10,911 nt of DNA from Phycisphaeraceae bacterium (GTDB taxonomy: Bacteria > Planctomycetota > Phycisphaerae > Phycisphaerales > Phycisphaeraceae). Numbering within the stretch: the stretch's first letter is position 1; each line of letters opens with the position of its first letter. The notes beneath the pieces were generated by a model. That model was given only the letters and a program-made list of their open reading frames with translations. It was not told the DNA's origin and searched no databases. Where the stretch lies: assembly GCA_028281215.1 (NCBI GenBank), contig JANQKH010000003.1:1-10911 (forward strand), written 5' to 3'. The translations under genes and the position numbers were made by a program. Positions 1 through 6,138 of this stretch are shown here, piece after piece.

Positions 1-1
1 T

Positions 2-2251
2 GGTTCGCGCGTCACCAACGTCGAAGTGATCGAAAACAGTCTGCTGGAATGCCGCGGCTTGCTCTACGCGTACGACGCTCTGTATGTGAACGCGAACAAC
101 TCCAAAGGGTTTTACCGGTTGCGCGACACCGACGGTAATGGCACGTTCGATGAAAAGAAACTGCTGCTTAAGACCGAAGGGGGTGTCGGGCATGGCCGCA
201 ACCATGTTGTGCTCGGACCGGATGACATGATTTACCTCGTGCACGGCAATAACGTGAAACTACCGGATAACCTTGCCGCGACTTCACCCTATCAATACTT
301 CGGTGAAGACCAGTTGATCAAAAACCCGTGGGACAACGCGTGGTCCGGCGGCAACCTCGCCGCGCCGGGCGGACACATTCTGCGAACGGACAAAGACGGC
401 ACGAAGTTTGAACTTTTCGCCGGCGGGTTCCGAAACGAAATGGATATCGCCTTCAACGAGGACGGCGAAATGTTCACCTACGACGCCGATCTTGAATGGG
501 ACGTCGGCCTGCCTTGGTATCGTCCGACGCGCGTGAACCATGTGATCCCCGGCGGGGAATATGGCTGGCGGCGCGGCACGGGCAAGTGCCCGCCTTACTA
601 CCCCGACACGCTGCCCGCCGTGGTGGATACCGGTTTGGGTTCGCCGACGGGCATGGAATTTGGCACGAAAAGCAAGTTCCCCGCGCGGCTGCGTAAAGCG
701 TTGTTCATCTGTGATTGGGCGTACGGCCGCATTCTTGTTGTGCACTTGACGCCGACCGGGTCGACCTACACGGGCAGTTTTGAAACCTTCGCGCAGGGGC
801 GGCCGCTGAATGTGACGGACATCAAGTTCGGTCCCGATGGCGCGCTCTACTTGGTGACCGGTGGTCGGCAAACGCAATCCGGTTTGTATCGCATTTCATA
901 CGTTGGCGAGCACAAACCGGAGGCGAAGGTGGACGGCTTCGATGAAGTCGCGTTTGAAGCCGAGGCCGCGCGCATGCTTCGGCAGATCAGTGAGTCGAAT
1001 CAAAAACGTTTGGCCGACAAACCGCAACAGGCGATTGGTGCGCTGTTCACACAGATGGCGTCGGATGATCGCTTCGGCCGATTCGCGGCGCGGGTGGCGC
1101 TGGAGCATCAGAGCGTGCATCTCTGGTCGCAACGGGCGCTGTCGGAAAAGAACCCGCGCGCGGCGCTGCACGCCTTGCTCGCCCTTGTGCGCGTCGGCGA
1201 CGCCAACCAGAAAGTGTCCGCGATTAGCAACCTCGCGCAGTTCGACCTCGACAAAATGAGCGAACAGGATCTGCTTGTCGCCTTGCGCGCCTTCGCCGTC
1301 GGCTTCGCCCGGCTTGGCAAACTCGACACCACGAGTGCCGTCACCATTCGCAGCAAACTCGAACCGCTCTATCCGCATACATCGTGGCGTGTGAACCATG
1401 AGTTGTGTGAACTGTTAACCGTGCTCGGTTCGACCAAACTGCGGCAGCGCACGTTTGACCTGTTGGCGAAAACGAATGAGCCGGCGGACTTCATGCACTA
1501 CCTGATTACCGTGCGCTACCAGGCCAAGGGTTGGACGTTGGATGATCTGTCGACCTATTTCAAACACCTGAATCGCGCGACTTACGCCCATCGCGGCAGT
1601 TACTACCAGCGTTCGGTCAAGTCGTTGCGCGCTGAGTTCGACAAGAAGCTGCCGCCCCAGGTCAAGCAGCAACTTGGCGCGGTCATGCGTGAACCCGCGC
1701 CGCCCAGCGATGCGATCCCTGAAAAGGTGGAGGCGCCCAGGTTCGTACGCGATTGGAAAATGAATGACCTGACAGGCGATTTGGATAAGGCCTCGAAAGG
1801 CCGATCGTTTGATGCCGGCCGCCGCGCGTTCATCGCCGCACGCTGTGTGCAATGCCATCAGTTCGGCAACTTATCGCCCCGCGTCACCGTCGGGCCGGAT
1901 CTGACCGGCGTCGCGTCGCGCTTCAGCCGTAAGGACTTGCTCGAATCCATCATCAATCCCTCAAAAGCGATCGGCGACAAGTACCGGCAGTCAAAAGTTA
2001 CCTTGAAAGACGGCGACATCGTCGTGGGTACCATCGTCGGCGGCGATGGGCAAACCCTTGTGCTGCAACCCAACCCGCTTGCCGATGAAACCGTGACGGT
2101 GAAGAAAGCGGATATCGCGAGCAACGAGTTCGCCGCGACGTCGAGCATGCCGACGGCTTTGTTGAGCGTACTCACCCGTGAACAGATTCTCGATCTGTTG
2201 GCGTTTCTGGAGTCGTCGGGCAATCGGCATCACGCCGCATTTGATCGATAA
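2..2251 (+). CDS. PVC-type c-type cytochrome / membrane-bound dehydrogenase protein (5' end outside window)
   Basis: The reading frame is open from base 2, before the first possible start (GTG at 26), so the true start lies upstream. About 750 residues are visible. Residues 1-300, counted from the GTG, resemble the PQQ-dehydrogenase-like beta-propeller of large exported planctomycete and verrucomicrobial proteins: repeated 'DGxxF/DGEMF/GPDGALY' blades, 'GGFRNEMDIAFNEDGE' and 'NHVIPGGEYGWRRGTGK'. Residues 310-590 are helix-rich and HEAT-like, with no clear motif. Residues 595-735 form the C-terminal heme domain: RCVQCHQFG (CxxCH at 607-611), then 'VGPDLTGVASRF' and 'LLESIINPSKAIGDKY', the pattern of the Pirellula/Verrucomicrobium-type heme-binding domain. 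The protein is probably exported and electron-accepting, with sugars or other carbohydrates as likely substrates by family association. The substrate is not known from sequence. The stop codon is TAA. Confidence 0.9.
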   Translation, partial: GSRVTNVEVIENSLLECRGLLYAYDALYVNANNSKGFYRLRDTDGNGTFDEKKLLLKTEGGVGHGRNHVVLGPDDMIYLVHGNNVKLPDNLAATSPYQYFGEDQLIKNPWDNAWSGGNLAAPGGHILRTDKDGTKFELFAGGFRNEMDIAFNEDGEMFTYDADLEWDVGLPWYRPTRVNHVIPGGEYGWRRGTGKCPPYYPDTLPAVVDTGLGSPTGMEFGTKSKFPARLRKALFICDWAYGRILVVHLTPTGSTYTGSFETFAQGRPLNVTDIKFGPDGALYLVTGGRQTQSGLYRISYVGEHKPEAKVDGFDEVAFEAEAARMLRQISESNQKRLADKPQQAIGALFTQMASDDRFGRFAARVALEHQSVHLWSQRALSEKNPRAALHALLALVRVGDANQKVSAISNLAQFDLDKMSEQDLLVALRAFAVGFARLGKLDTTSAVTIRSKLEPLYPHTSWRVNHELCELLTVLGSTKLRQRTFDLLAKTNEPADFMHYLITVRYQAKGWTLDDLSTYFKHLNRATYAHRGSYYQRSVKSLRAEFDKKLPPQVKQQLGAVMREPAPPSDAIPEKVEAPRFVRDWKMNDLTGDLDKASKGRSFDAGRRAFIAARCVQCHQFGNLSPRVTVGPDLTGVASRFSRKDLLESIINPSKAIGDKYRQSKVTLKDGDIVVGTIVGGDGQTLVLQPNPLADETVTVKKADIASNEFAATSSMPTALLSVLTREQILDLLAFLESSGNRHHAAFDR

Positions 2252-2277
2252 GGCACCGTGGAAGTAAAGGCAAAAAT

Positions 2278-2311
2278 GACCCCCGCCGTCGGGGCAGTAC
2301 GTGCGGGGGTC
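2278..2311. terminator. GC-rich stem-loop after the cytochrome gene
   Basis: GACCCCCGC (2278-2286) pairs perfectly with GCGGGGGTC (2303-2311), a 9-bp stem with a 16-nt loop, 27 bp after the stop codon of the cytochrome gene. On the plus strand no T-run follows. On the minus strand the stem is followed by TTTTT (complement of 2272-2276), although no minus-strand gene lies upstream. It may be a 3' stability or weak termination hairpin for the cytochrome transcript. Confidence 0.35.
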
Positions 2312-2360
2312 GGTCAGGGGCAATCGGGAGCCGCAACGGCTGGTTCATTGGAGGAAGATA

Positions 2361-2525
2361 ATGAGATCCAATGAAGAACTTCCTCTCGACGGGTTGTCGA
2401 TCCTCCGCCACCGTCGTGGTGCGTCGCGTGGACGCTTGCAATGTCTCCAAATCATGGAGCCGCTGCGTTCCCGTATGTCTACTGGATATAGTGCAATAAC
2501 CCGGCTTCAGGTTTTGCGGATTTGA
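2361..2525 (+). CDS. Possible small ORF (54 aa) or remnant of a planctomycete surface-protein start
   Basis: An ATG at 2361 lies 6 nt after GGAGG (2350-2354), the best Shine-Dalgarno/start pairing on the plus strand of this window. The 54-codon frame ends at TGA 2523-2525. The predicted peptide has no membrane segment, is basic (RHRRGASRGR), and contains LQCLQIMEPLRSRMSTG. That stretch loosely resembles the short motif (arginine-rich run, then LEPR/MEPLESR-like residues and LLS) near the N-terminus of many large planctomycete surface proteins. Two readings are possible: a real small protein, or the 5' relic of a deleted larger gene. The function is unknown. The rest of the 372-bp gap (2252-2623) holds the hairpin above and nothing else I can identify. 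Confidence 0.3.
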   Translation: MRSNEELPLDGLSILRHRRGASRGRLQCLQIMEPLRSRMSTGYSAITRLQVLRI

Positions 2526-2623
2526 CTGAGATCTCGGGTGGCAATTCCTGACATGGTGATCGCCCTTGCGATTAAGATGGTCAACCATCCATTCGCATTC
2601 GTTTTTTCGATGAAGGATCGATC

Positions 2624-3802
2624 ATGATCAAATGTATGGTGACCGTCGGTGCTGCTGTTGTCCTTTTGTTGCCTTCTATGGCGGTTGCATTGAAGGTTGA
2701 GATTCATGCAGGCAAGACCGATCGCATGGACACGCCGGTGCGTATCGTCCTGCCGGAAAAGGTTCAAGCTGCGCATTTCCGCGTCGGCGATGCGTTGCTT
2801 GTAGCTGAGACCTTCGGCCAAATGAAACTCCTTCACGTGGTGGTCAGCATCAAAGCCGGGCAGACCTTGAAACTCGAACTGCATCCCGTGGACAGGGTGT
2901 CACGACAATCGCGCATGCAATGCGTCGCGAACGACCAGCACATCACCCTCGCGCAGGGTGACCGCCGCGTGTTGCAATACAACCGCGTGGTGGTTTCGCC
3001 GCCGAAAGGCGCCAAGCCGACGCATGCGCGCAGTGGGTTTGTTCATCCGGTGTTTACGCCGAACGGGCGGACCGTCACCAACGCGTTCCCTCAGAAACAT
3101 TGGCATCACTACGGCCTATGGTTTCCTTGGCGCAAGACGGAGTTTGAAGGCAACGAGGTCAACTTCTGGGAGACTGGAGGCGGGCAGGCGACGATTCGCT
3201 TCGCCAAACTGCTCGGGCACGGGCAGGATCATCACGCCGCTTGGTTTCACGTCGCGCACGAACATGTGGTTCTGAAACGAAAGGGCGGCCCCAAAGCGGC
3301 GCTGAATGAAACCTGGCGCGTGCGCGCTTACGCGCACAAGTCGATCAACCTGTTTGATATTGAGAGCGATCAGATCACCGCCGGCAACCTGCCTTTGACG
3401 ATCAAGAAGTATTACTACGGCGGGTTTGGCATGCGCGGCAGCAAACATTGGGAAGGTGACGCGGTTGCGTTTCTCACCAGCGAAGGCAAAACGCGCAAGG
3501 ACGGTAACTTCACCGCCGCGAAGTGGACCAGCATGTCCGGTCAACTGGCCGGCAAGCCGGCGGGCATCGCCATCCTCTGCCATCCGGACAATTTCCGCTT
3601 CCCGCAGAAGACCCGGCTGCATCCGAAAGAGCCGTTTTTCTGCTACGTGCCGGGCATGGACAAGCCGTTCACTATCAAACCCGGCGACACGTTTGCGTCG
3701 CGCTATCGCTTCGTTGTTCACGATGGCGAAGTCAATGCTAAGCTGATTGAACGACTCTGGCAGGACTATGCCAACCCGCCGAAAGTGGTCGTTAAGCCCT
3801 GA
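2624..3802 (+). CDS. DUF6807 / PmoA-family exported protein
   Basis: This is a 392-residue protein. The ATG at 2624 is preceded by GAAGGA (2612-2617) with 6-nt spacing. The N-terminus is a Sec signal peptide: MIKCM, a hydrophobic run VTVGAAVVLLLPSM, and probable cleavage after AVA near residue 22. The family signature is clear in the middle: HPVFTPNGRTVTNAFP, then KHWHHYGLWFPW (histidines 159, 161 and 162), 'FEGNEVNFWE', and later 'YYYGGFGMRGSKHWEGD'. These match the 'PmoA family protein' (DUF6807) common in Planctomycetes and Verrucomicrobia, where the name is historical and no methane monooxygenase role is implied. The clustered histidines suggest metal or ligand binding, which is an inference. 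It sits among exported carbohydrate-type genes, so a periplasmic role in glycan turnover is plausible but unproven. Confidence 0.85.
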   Translation: MIKCMVTVGAAVVLLLPSMAVALKVEIHAGKTDRMDTPVRIVLPEKVQAAHFRVGDALLVAETFGQMKLLHVVVSIKAGQTLKLELHPVDRVSRQSRMQCVANDQHITLAQGDRRVLQYNRVVVSPPKGAKPTHARSGFVHPVFTPNGRTVTNAFPQKHWHHYGLWFPWRKTEFEGNEVNFWETGGGQATIRFAKLLGHGQDHHAAWFHVAHEHVVLKRKGGPKAALNETWRVRAYAHKSINLFDIESDQITAGNLPLTIKKYYYGGFGMRGSKHWEGDAVAFLTSEGKTRKDGNFTAAKWTSMSGQLAGKPAGIAILCHPDNFRFPQKTRLHPKEPFFCYVPGMDKPFTIKPGDTFASRYRFVVHDGEVNAKLIERLWQDYANPPKVVVKP

Positions 3803-3874
3803 ATGTAGGTCACGCGGCAGGCAATTCGGTATGATGGTGTCGGCAGGGATCGCCGCGTTGTCTGATTGAGTCGG

Positions 3875-3886
3875 CGCCGATCGGCG
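3875..3886. promoter_or_regulatory. 12-bp perfect palindrome upstream of the sigma-54 activator gene
   Basis: CGCCGATCGGCG is a perfect palindrome 51 bp before the ATG of the activator gene. It has no loop, so it is more likely a protein-binding site than an RNA hairpin. It could be an operator or an autoregulatory site. In GC-rich DNA a 12-bp palindrome can arise by chance. Confidence 0.2.
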
Positions 3887-3937
3887 GGGTCGTCGGCTCG
3901 ATGGTGAACACACTACCGCGCATTACATTTTTCGCCC

Positions 3938-5458
3938 ATGACTCTGTCGGATTCAGCCATTCAACCCACTGATGCGATCGACCGCAAGACCTTGCTCGCG
4001 CTGGTCGAGGCCAGTCGATTGGTCAATCACGATCTGAACCTCAACGAGGTGCTGAACCAGGTCGCGCACCAGGCGGCGACGGTCATCGGCGCGGAAGGCG
4101 CCAGTGTGTTGCTCTTCGACGAAGACCGTGACGAACTGGTTTTTCAAACGGCGATCGGCCCCGTCGGCAACCAGTTGCAGGGCGAACGCATCAAGGCGGA
4201 CCAGGGGATCGCCGGGCAGGTCGCGCGCACCGGCAGACCGGTCCGTGTCGATGACGTACGGCAGAATCAGAATTTCTTCCCGGGCATCGATGCCAAGACC
4301 AACGTGCAGACGCGCGGCATGCTTGCCTGCCCGTTGATCGACCGCGGTAAGGTGCTCGGTGTCGTCGAAGTCATCAACGCGATCGACCGCGATCACTTCG
4401 GCGATCAGGATCTCGAACTGCTTCAGGTGTTCGCCAACCTCGTCGCGGCGTCGACGCGCAATGCGCAGACGCTCGATCAGGTCAGCCGGCAGAACCGCGG
4501 TTTCCGCGAAGCGATGCCCGCGCCGATGATCATCGGACAGTCGAAACCAATCAAGCGGGTGTTGGAACTGTGCCGAAAGGTCGCACCGTCGAAAGCGACG
4601 GTGTTGATCACCGGCGAAACGGGCGCCGGCAAGGAACTGGTCGCTCGATGCGTACACGACTGGTCGGAGCGCGCCGATAAACCGTTCATCGCGTTGAACT
4701 GCGCCGCGCTGACCGAAACGTTGTTGGAGAGCGAACTGTTCGGCCACGAGAAAGGTGCGTTTACCGGTGCGGTCGAGCGCAAACTTGGCCGGTTCGAGTT
4801 GGCGGACGGCGGCACGTTGTTCCTCGACGAATTGGGCGAAATGAACGCCGCCACGCAAGTCAAATTGTTGCGCGTGTTGCAGGAACAGCAATACGTCCGC
4901 GTCGGCGGCACGCAAACGTTGGTGTGTGATGTGCGCATCGTCGCGGCTACCAACCGCGATCTGATGGAAGAGGTCAAGGAGGGTCATTTCAGGGAAGATT
5001 TGTACTACCGGATCAACGTGTTTCCGATTCACGTGCCGCCGCTGCGCGAACGCGTTGAAGATCTACCGTTGCTGGTCGATCATTTCATCAAGGCGGTGAT
5101 ACCCAGCCTGGGTGTCAAGCCGCCGAAGATCGCCGACGATGCGATGGCGGCGATGATGCAGTACGGTTGGCCGGGCAACATTCGTGAACTGCGCAACGTG
5201 ATCGAACGCAGCACGCTGCTCGCCGGCGACGCCATCACAGTGGACGACCTGCCGCCGGAGGTGGCGCGCAACCGTTCCGCCGCGCCGGCCGAAGCGGTGT
5301 TGCCATCGGAGTCGAAACTCGCTGGTCACGAACGGGCGCTGATTCTCCAAGCCCTCAACGATGCCGGTTGGAACCAGAGCGAAGCCGCCCGGCAACTCGG
5401 CGTCAGCCGCGACCACCTGCGATACCGAATCAAAAAGTATGGCCTGTCGAAGCCATAG
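3938..5458 (+). CDS. GAF-domain sigma-54-dependent transcriptional activator (NifA/FhlA-like)
   Basis: This 506-residue protein has the complete three-domain layout of a bacterial enhancer-binding protein. Residues about 15-175 are a GAF sensor domain ('GAEGASVLLFDEDRDEL', 'GIAGQVARTGRPVRVDDV', 'LACPLIDRGKVLGVVEVIN'). Residues about 196-430 are the AAA+ ATPase: Walker A GETGAGKE (226-233), the sigma-54 contact loop GAFTGA (273-278), Walker B GGTLFLDE (291-298), the ATNRDL sensor (337-342), arginine-finger region FREDLYYRIN (351-360) and WPGNIREL (411-418). Residues 460-503 are a Fis-type helix-turn-helix (NQSEAARQLGVSRDHLRYRIKKY). It uses ATP to open sigma-54 RNA polymerase promoters after binding an upstream site. 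There is no receiver domain and no kinase next to it, so it probably senses a small molecule or redox/gas signal through GAF. The start has no clear Shine-Dalgarno. A sigma-54-like promoter lies 164 bp downstream. Confidence 0.95.
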   Translation: MTLSDSAIQPTDAIDRKTLLALVEASRLVNHDLNLNEVLNQVAHQAATVIGAEGASVLLFDEDRDELVFQTAIGPVGNQLQGERIKADQGIAGQVARTGRPVRVDDVRQNQNFFPGIDAKTNVQTRGMLACPLIDRGKVLGVVEVINAIDRDHFGDQDLELLQVFANLVAASTRNAQTLDQVSRQNRGFREAMPAPMIIGQSKPIKRVLELCRKVAPSKATVLITGETGAGKELVARCVHDWSERADKPFIALNCAALTETLLESELFGHEKGAFTGAVERKLGRFELADGGTLFLDELGEMNAATQVKLLRVLQEQQYVRVGGTQTLVCDVRIVAATNRDLMEEVKEGHFREDLYYRINVFPIHVPPLRERVEDLPLLVDHFIKAVIPSLGVKPPKIADDAMAAMMQYGWPGNIRELRNVIERSTLLAGDAITVDDLPPEVARNRSAAPAEAVLPSESKLAGHERALILQALNDAGWNQSEAARQLGVSRDHLRYRIKKYGLSKP

Positions 5459-5489
5459 TTTCCGTTGCACATTTCAGTGGGAAATTGGG

Positions 5490-5538
5490 AAAATGCCCCA
5501 GTTAATGGGGTTAAAATCGGGGCATTTGCCCCATTTTA
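5490..5538. promoter_or_regulatory. Quartet of CCCC/GGGG boxes: activator-binding site candidate and/or bidirectional terminator
   Basis: Four blocks alternate: TGCCCCA (5494-5500), TGGGG (5506-5510), GGGGCA (5519-5524) and GCCCC (5528-5532). Local hairpins are CCCCA/TGGGG with loop GTTAA, and GGGGC/GCCCC with loop ATTT. The alternative pairing is AAATGCCCC (5491-5499) with GGGGCATTT (5519-5527), and AATGGGG (5504-5510) with CCCCATT (5529-5535). The second local hairpin is followed by ATTTTA, so it could terminate the activator transcript, and the first is flanked by AAAA, so it could act on the minus strand too. The cluster also lies about 90-130 bp upstream of the -24/-12 promoter, the usual distance for an enhancer-binding-protein site, and the repeated half-sites suit a dimeric Fis-type helix-turn-helix. 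Bases 5540-5621 between are AT-rich, as expected for a bendable spacer. Confidence 0.45.
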
Positions 5539-5621
5539 CGGATCATGTCGTTCCCTGTTCATTATCGGAATTTGATTTAAGTTCTTTTTAAGGAAATGTT
5601 TACGCTGTTTTGCCGTCGATG

Positions 5622-5637
5622 TGGCATGTCGCGTGCA
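5622..5637 (+). promoter_or_regulatory. Sigma-54 (-24/-12) promoter candidate
   Basis: TGGCATG, four bases, then GTGCA matches the sigma-54 consensus TGGCACG-N4-TTGCW with two mismatches: T for C in the -24 element and G for the first T of the -12 element. The near-invariant GG (5623-5624) and GC (5635-5636) are present with exact spacing. Transcription would start near 5648, just before the structured region. TATAAC at 5640-5645 could alternatively be a sigma-70 -10 box, but no -35 hexamer lies at 16-18 bp. The gene immediately upstream encodes a sigma-54 activator, which strengthens the call. Confidence 0.5.
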
Positions 5638-5647
5638 TCTATAACAG

Positions 5648-5995
5648 GCGAAGAGCAAGCCACAGCGGGGAAAAGATCAGGTGTGGGAAGCTGATCTTGG
5701 AGGAGAGGGGAAGGCCCGGCGCCCGTGTCCGTCCCCACACGGCCGCCAAGGGGCGGAAGGTGAGGACCCCTCGGGGCAACGAGGGTGGCGTGGGGTGAAA
5801 GAGTCTCAGGGTGCAGGGCCGCGGGTCGTGAGGGCGCCGCATAGGGAGAGCAGCCCCTCACGAACCCCCAGGCTCCCCCGCCTGACCTTGAGACGATCGC
5901 GGCGCGAGTTGGGCGTCACGCCGACGACGAACAGCACAATCTGCCCGACAGAGGAGTCCCGGGTTCCTTCCCGACAGGGCCTGGGCTCCTTTTTT
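5648..5995 (+). ncRNA. Structured RNA of about 350 nt, no recognised family
   Basis: No credible protein frame covers this stretch, but it folds densely. Helices by eye: AAGATCAG/CTGATCTT (5673-5680 with 5691-5698); GGCG-C-CCGTGT/ACACGG-C-CGCC (5718-5728 with 5737-5747, one C·C mismatch); CCCTCG/CGAGGG (5768-5773 with 5780-5785, loop GGGCAA); GTCTCA/TGAGAC (5803-5808 with 5889-5894), which encloses a 12-bp helix with one bulged A (5823-5834 with 5855-5867) and CAGGC/GCCTG (5869-5873 with 5880-5884); TCGCG/CGCGA (5897-5907); GGCG/CGCC (5912-5922). A long-range helix joins 5708-5719 to 5959-5972. It ends in a strong intrinsic terminator. The only downstream gene (ddl) is on the opposite strand, so this is a stand-alone RNA and not a riboswitch leader. 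I do not find the conserved sequences of RNase P RNA, SRP RNA or tmRNA. 5' end inferred from the sigma-54-like promoter. Confidence 0.6.
5953..5995 (+). terminator. Intrinsic terminator of the structured RNA
   Basis: GGAG (5953-5956) and CCCGGG (5958-5963) pair with CCTGGG and CTCC (5980-5989), giving ten pairs with one bulged T (5957) and one G-U, extendable inward by three more pairs. Six T follow (5990-5995). It points to the plus strand, the direction of the RNA gene. Confidence 0.85.
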
Positions 5996-6030
5996 CTTCC
6001 TCAAAGATGTGATTTGTCTGGGATATCAGA

Positions 6031-6089
6031 GTGGGACAGGCATCTCGCCCGTCAATGGGTATGGATGACAGGCTAGACGCCTGCCCCAC
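6031..6089. repeat. REP/BIME-like two-hairpin palindrome (ACAGGC type)
   Basis: GTGGGACAGGC (6031-6041) and GCCTGCCCCAC (6079-6089) form an 11-bp inverted repeat with one mismatch. Inside, each half is its own hairpin with a 5-nt loop: GACAGGC-ATCTC-GCCCGTC and GACAGGC-TAGAC-GCCTGCC, each with one imperfect pair. The element lies between the converging ends of the structured RNA and ddl, a usual place for dispersed palindromic repeats. Similar GACAGGC/GCCTGTC palindromes are, from memory, dispersed in several bacterial genomes; copy number here cannot be judged from one window. Confidence 0.6.
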
Positions 6090-6118
6090 CTGATCGATAG
6101 ATTCTCTTCAAGCCATGA

Positions 6119-6138
6119 ATGGGTGAACCTTCACCCAT
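6119..6138 (-). terminator. Hairpin across the ddl stop codon
   Basis: ATGGGTGAA (6119-6127) and TTCACCCAT (6130-6138) form a perfect 9-bp stem around CC. The stop codon of ddl (complement of 6131-6133) lies inside one arm. No T-run follows on the minus strand, so it may be an mRNA 3'-end or stability structure rather than a true intrinsic terminator. Confidence 0.35.

Noticed and set aside
26..28. GTG as the start of the cytochrome gene
   Set aside because: The frame is open to the window edge and the residues before it continue the propeller pattern, so the gene begins upstream.
2576..2607. GATGG-TCAA-CCATC hairpin followed by TTTTTT as a terminator before the DUF6807 gene
   Set aside because: The stem has only 5 pairs and the T-run starts 12 nt after it, too far for a standard intrinsic terminator.
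3953..5032. 359-codon frame antisense to the sigma-54 activator
   Set aside because: It is a shadow of the strongly supported activator gene, rich in His/Arg/Asp as expected of an antisense frame in GC-rich DNA, and has no recognisable domain.
5640..5645. TATAAC as a sigma-70 -10 box for the RNA
   Set aside because: No TTGACA-like hexamer occurs at 16-18 bp upstream; TTGCCG is 24 bp away. The -24/-12 match is more complete. It remains an alternative.
5648..5995. Structured region as RNase P RNA, SRP RNA or tmRNA
   Set aside because: It has short echoes of RNase P RNA (GGTGAAAG, CGACAGA, GGAAGGCCCGGC), but the GGUAAGAGC and GGUAAACCC blocks and the normal 3' ACAGAACCCGGCU are missing. The SRP tip sequence (GGAAGCAGCC) and tmRNA ends are not found either.
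5681..6076. 131-codon open frame across the RNA region, plus shorter ones on both strands
   Set aside because: It has low-complexity, Arg/Pro/Ser-rich translation, no domain, no ribosome binding site, and runs through the terminator. It is an open frame by composition.
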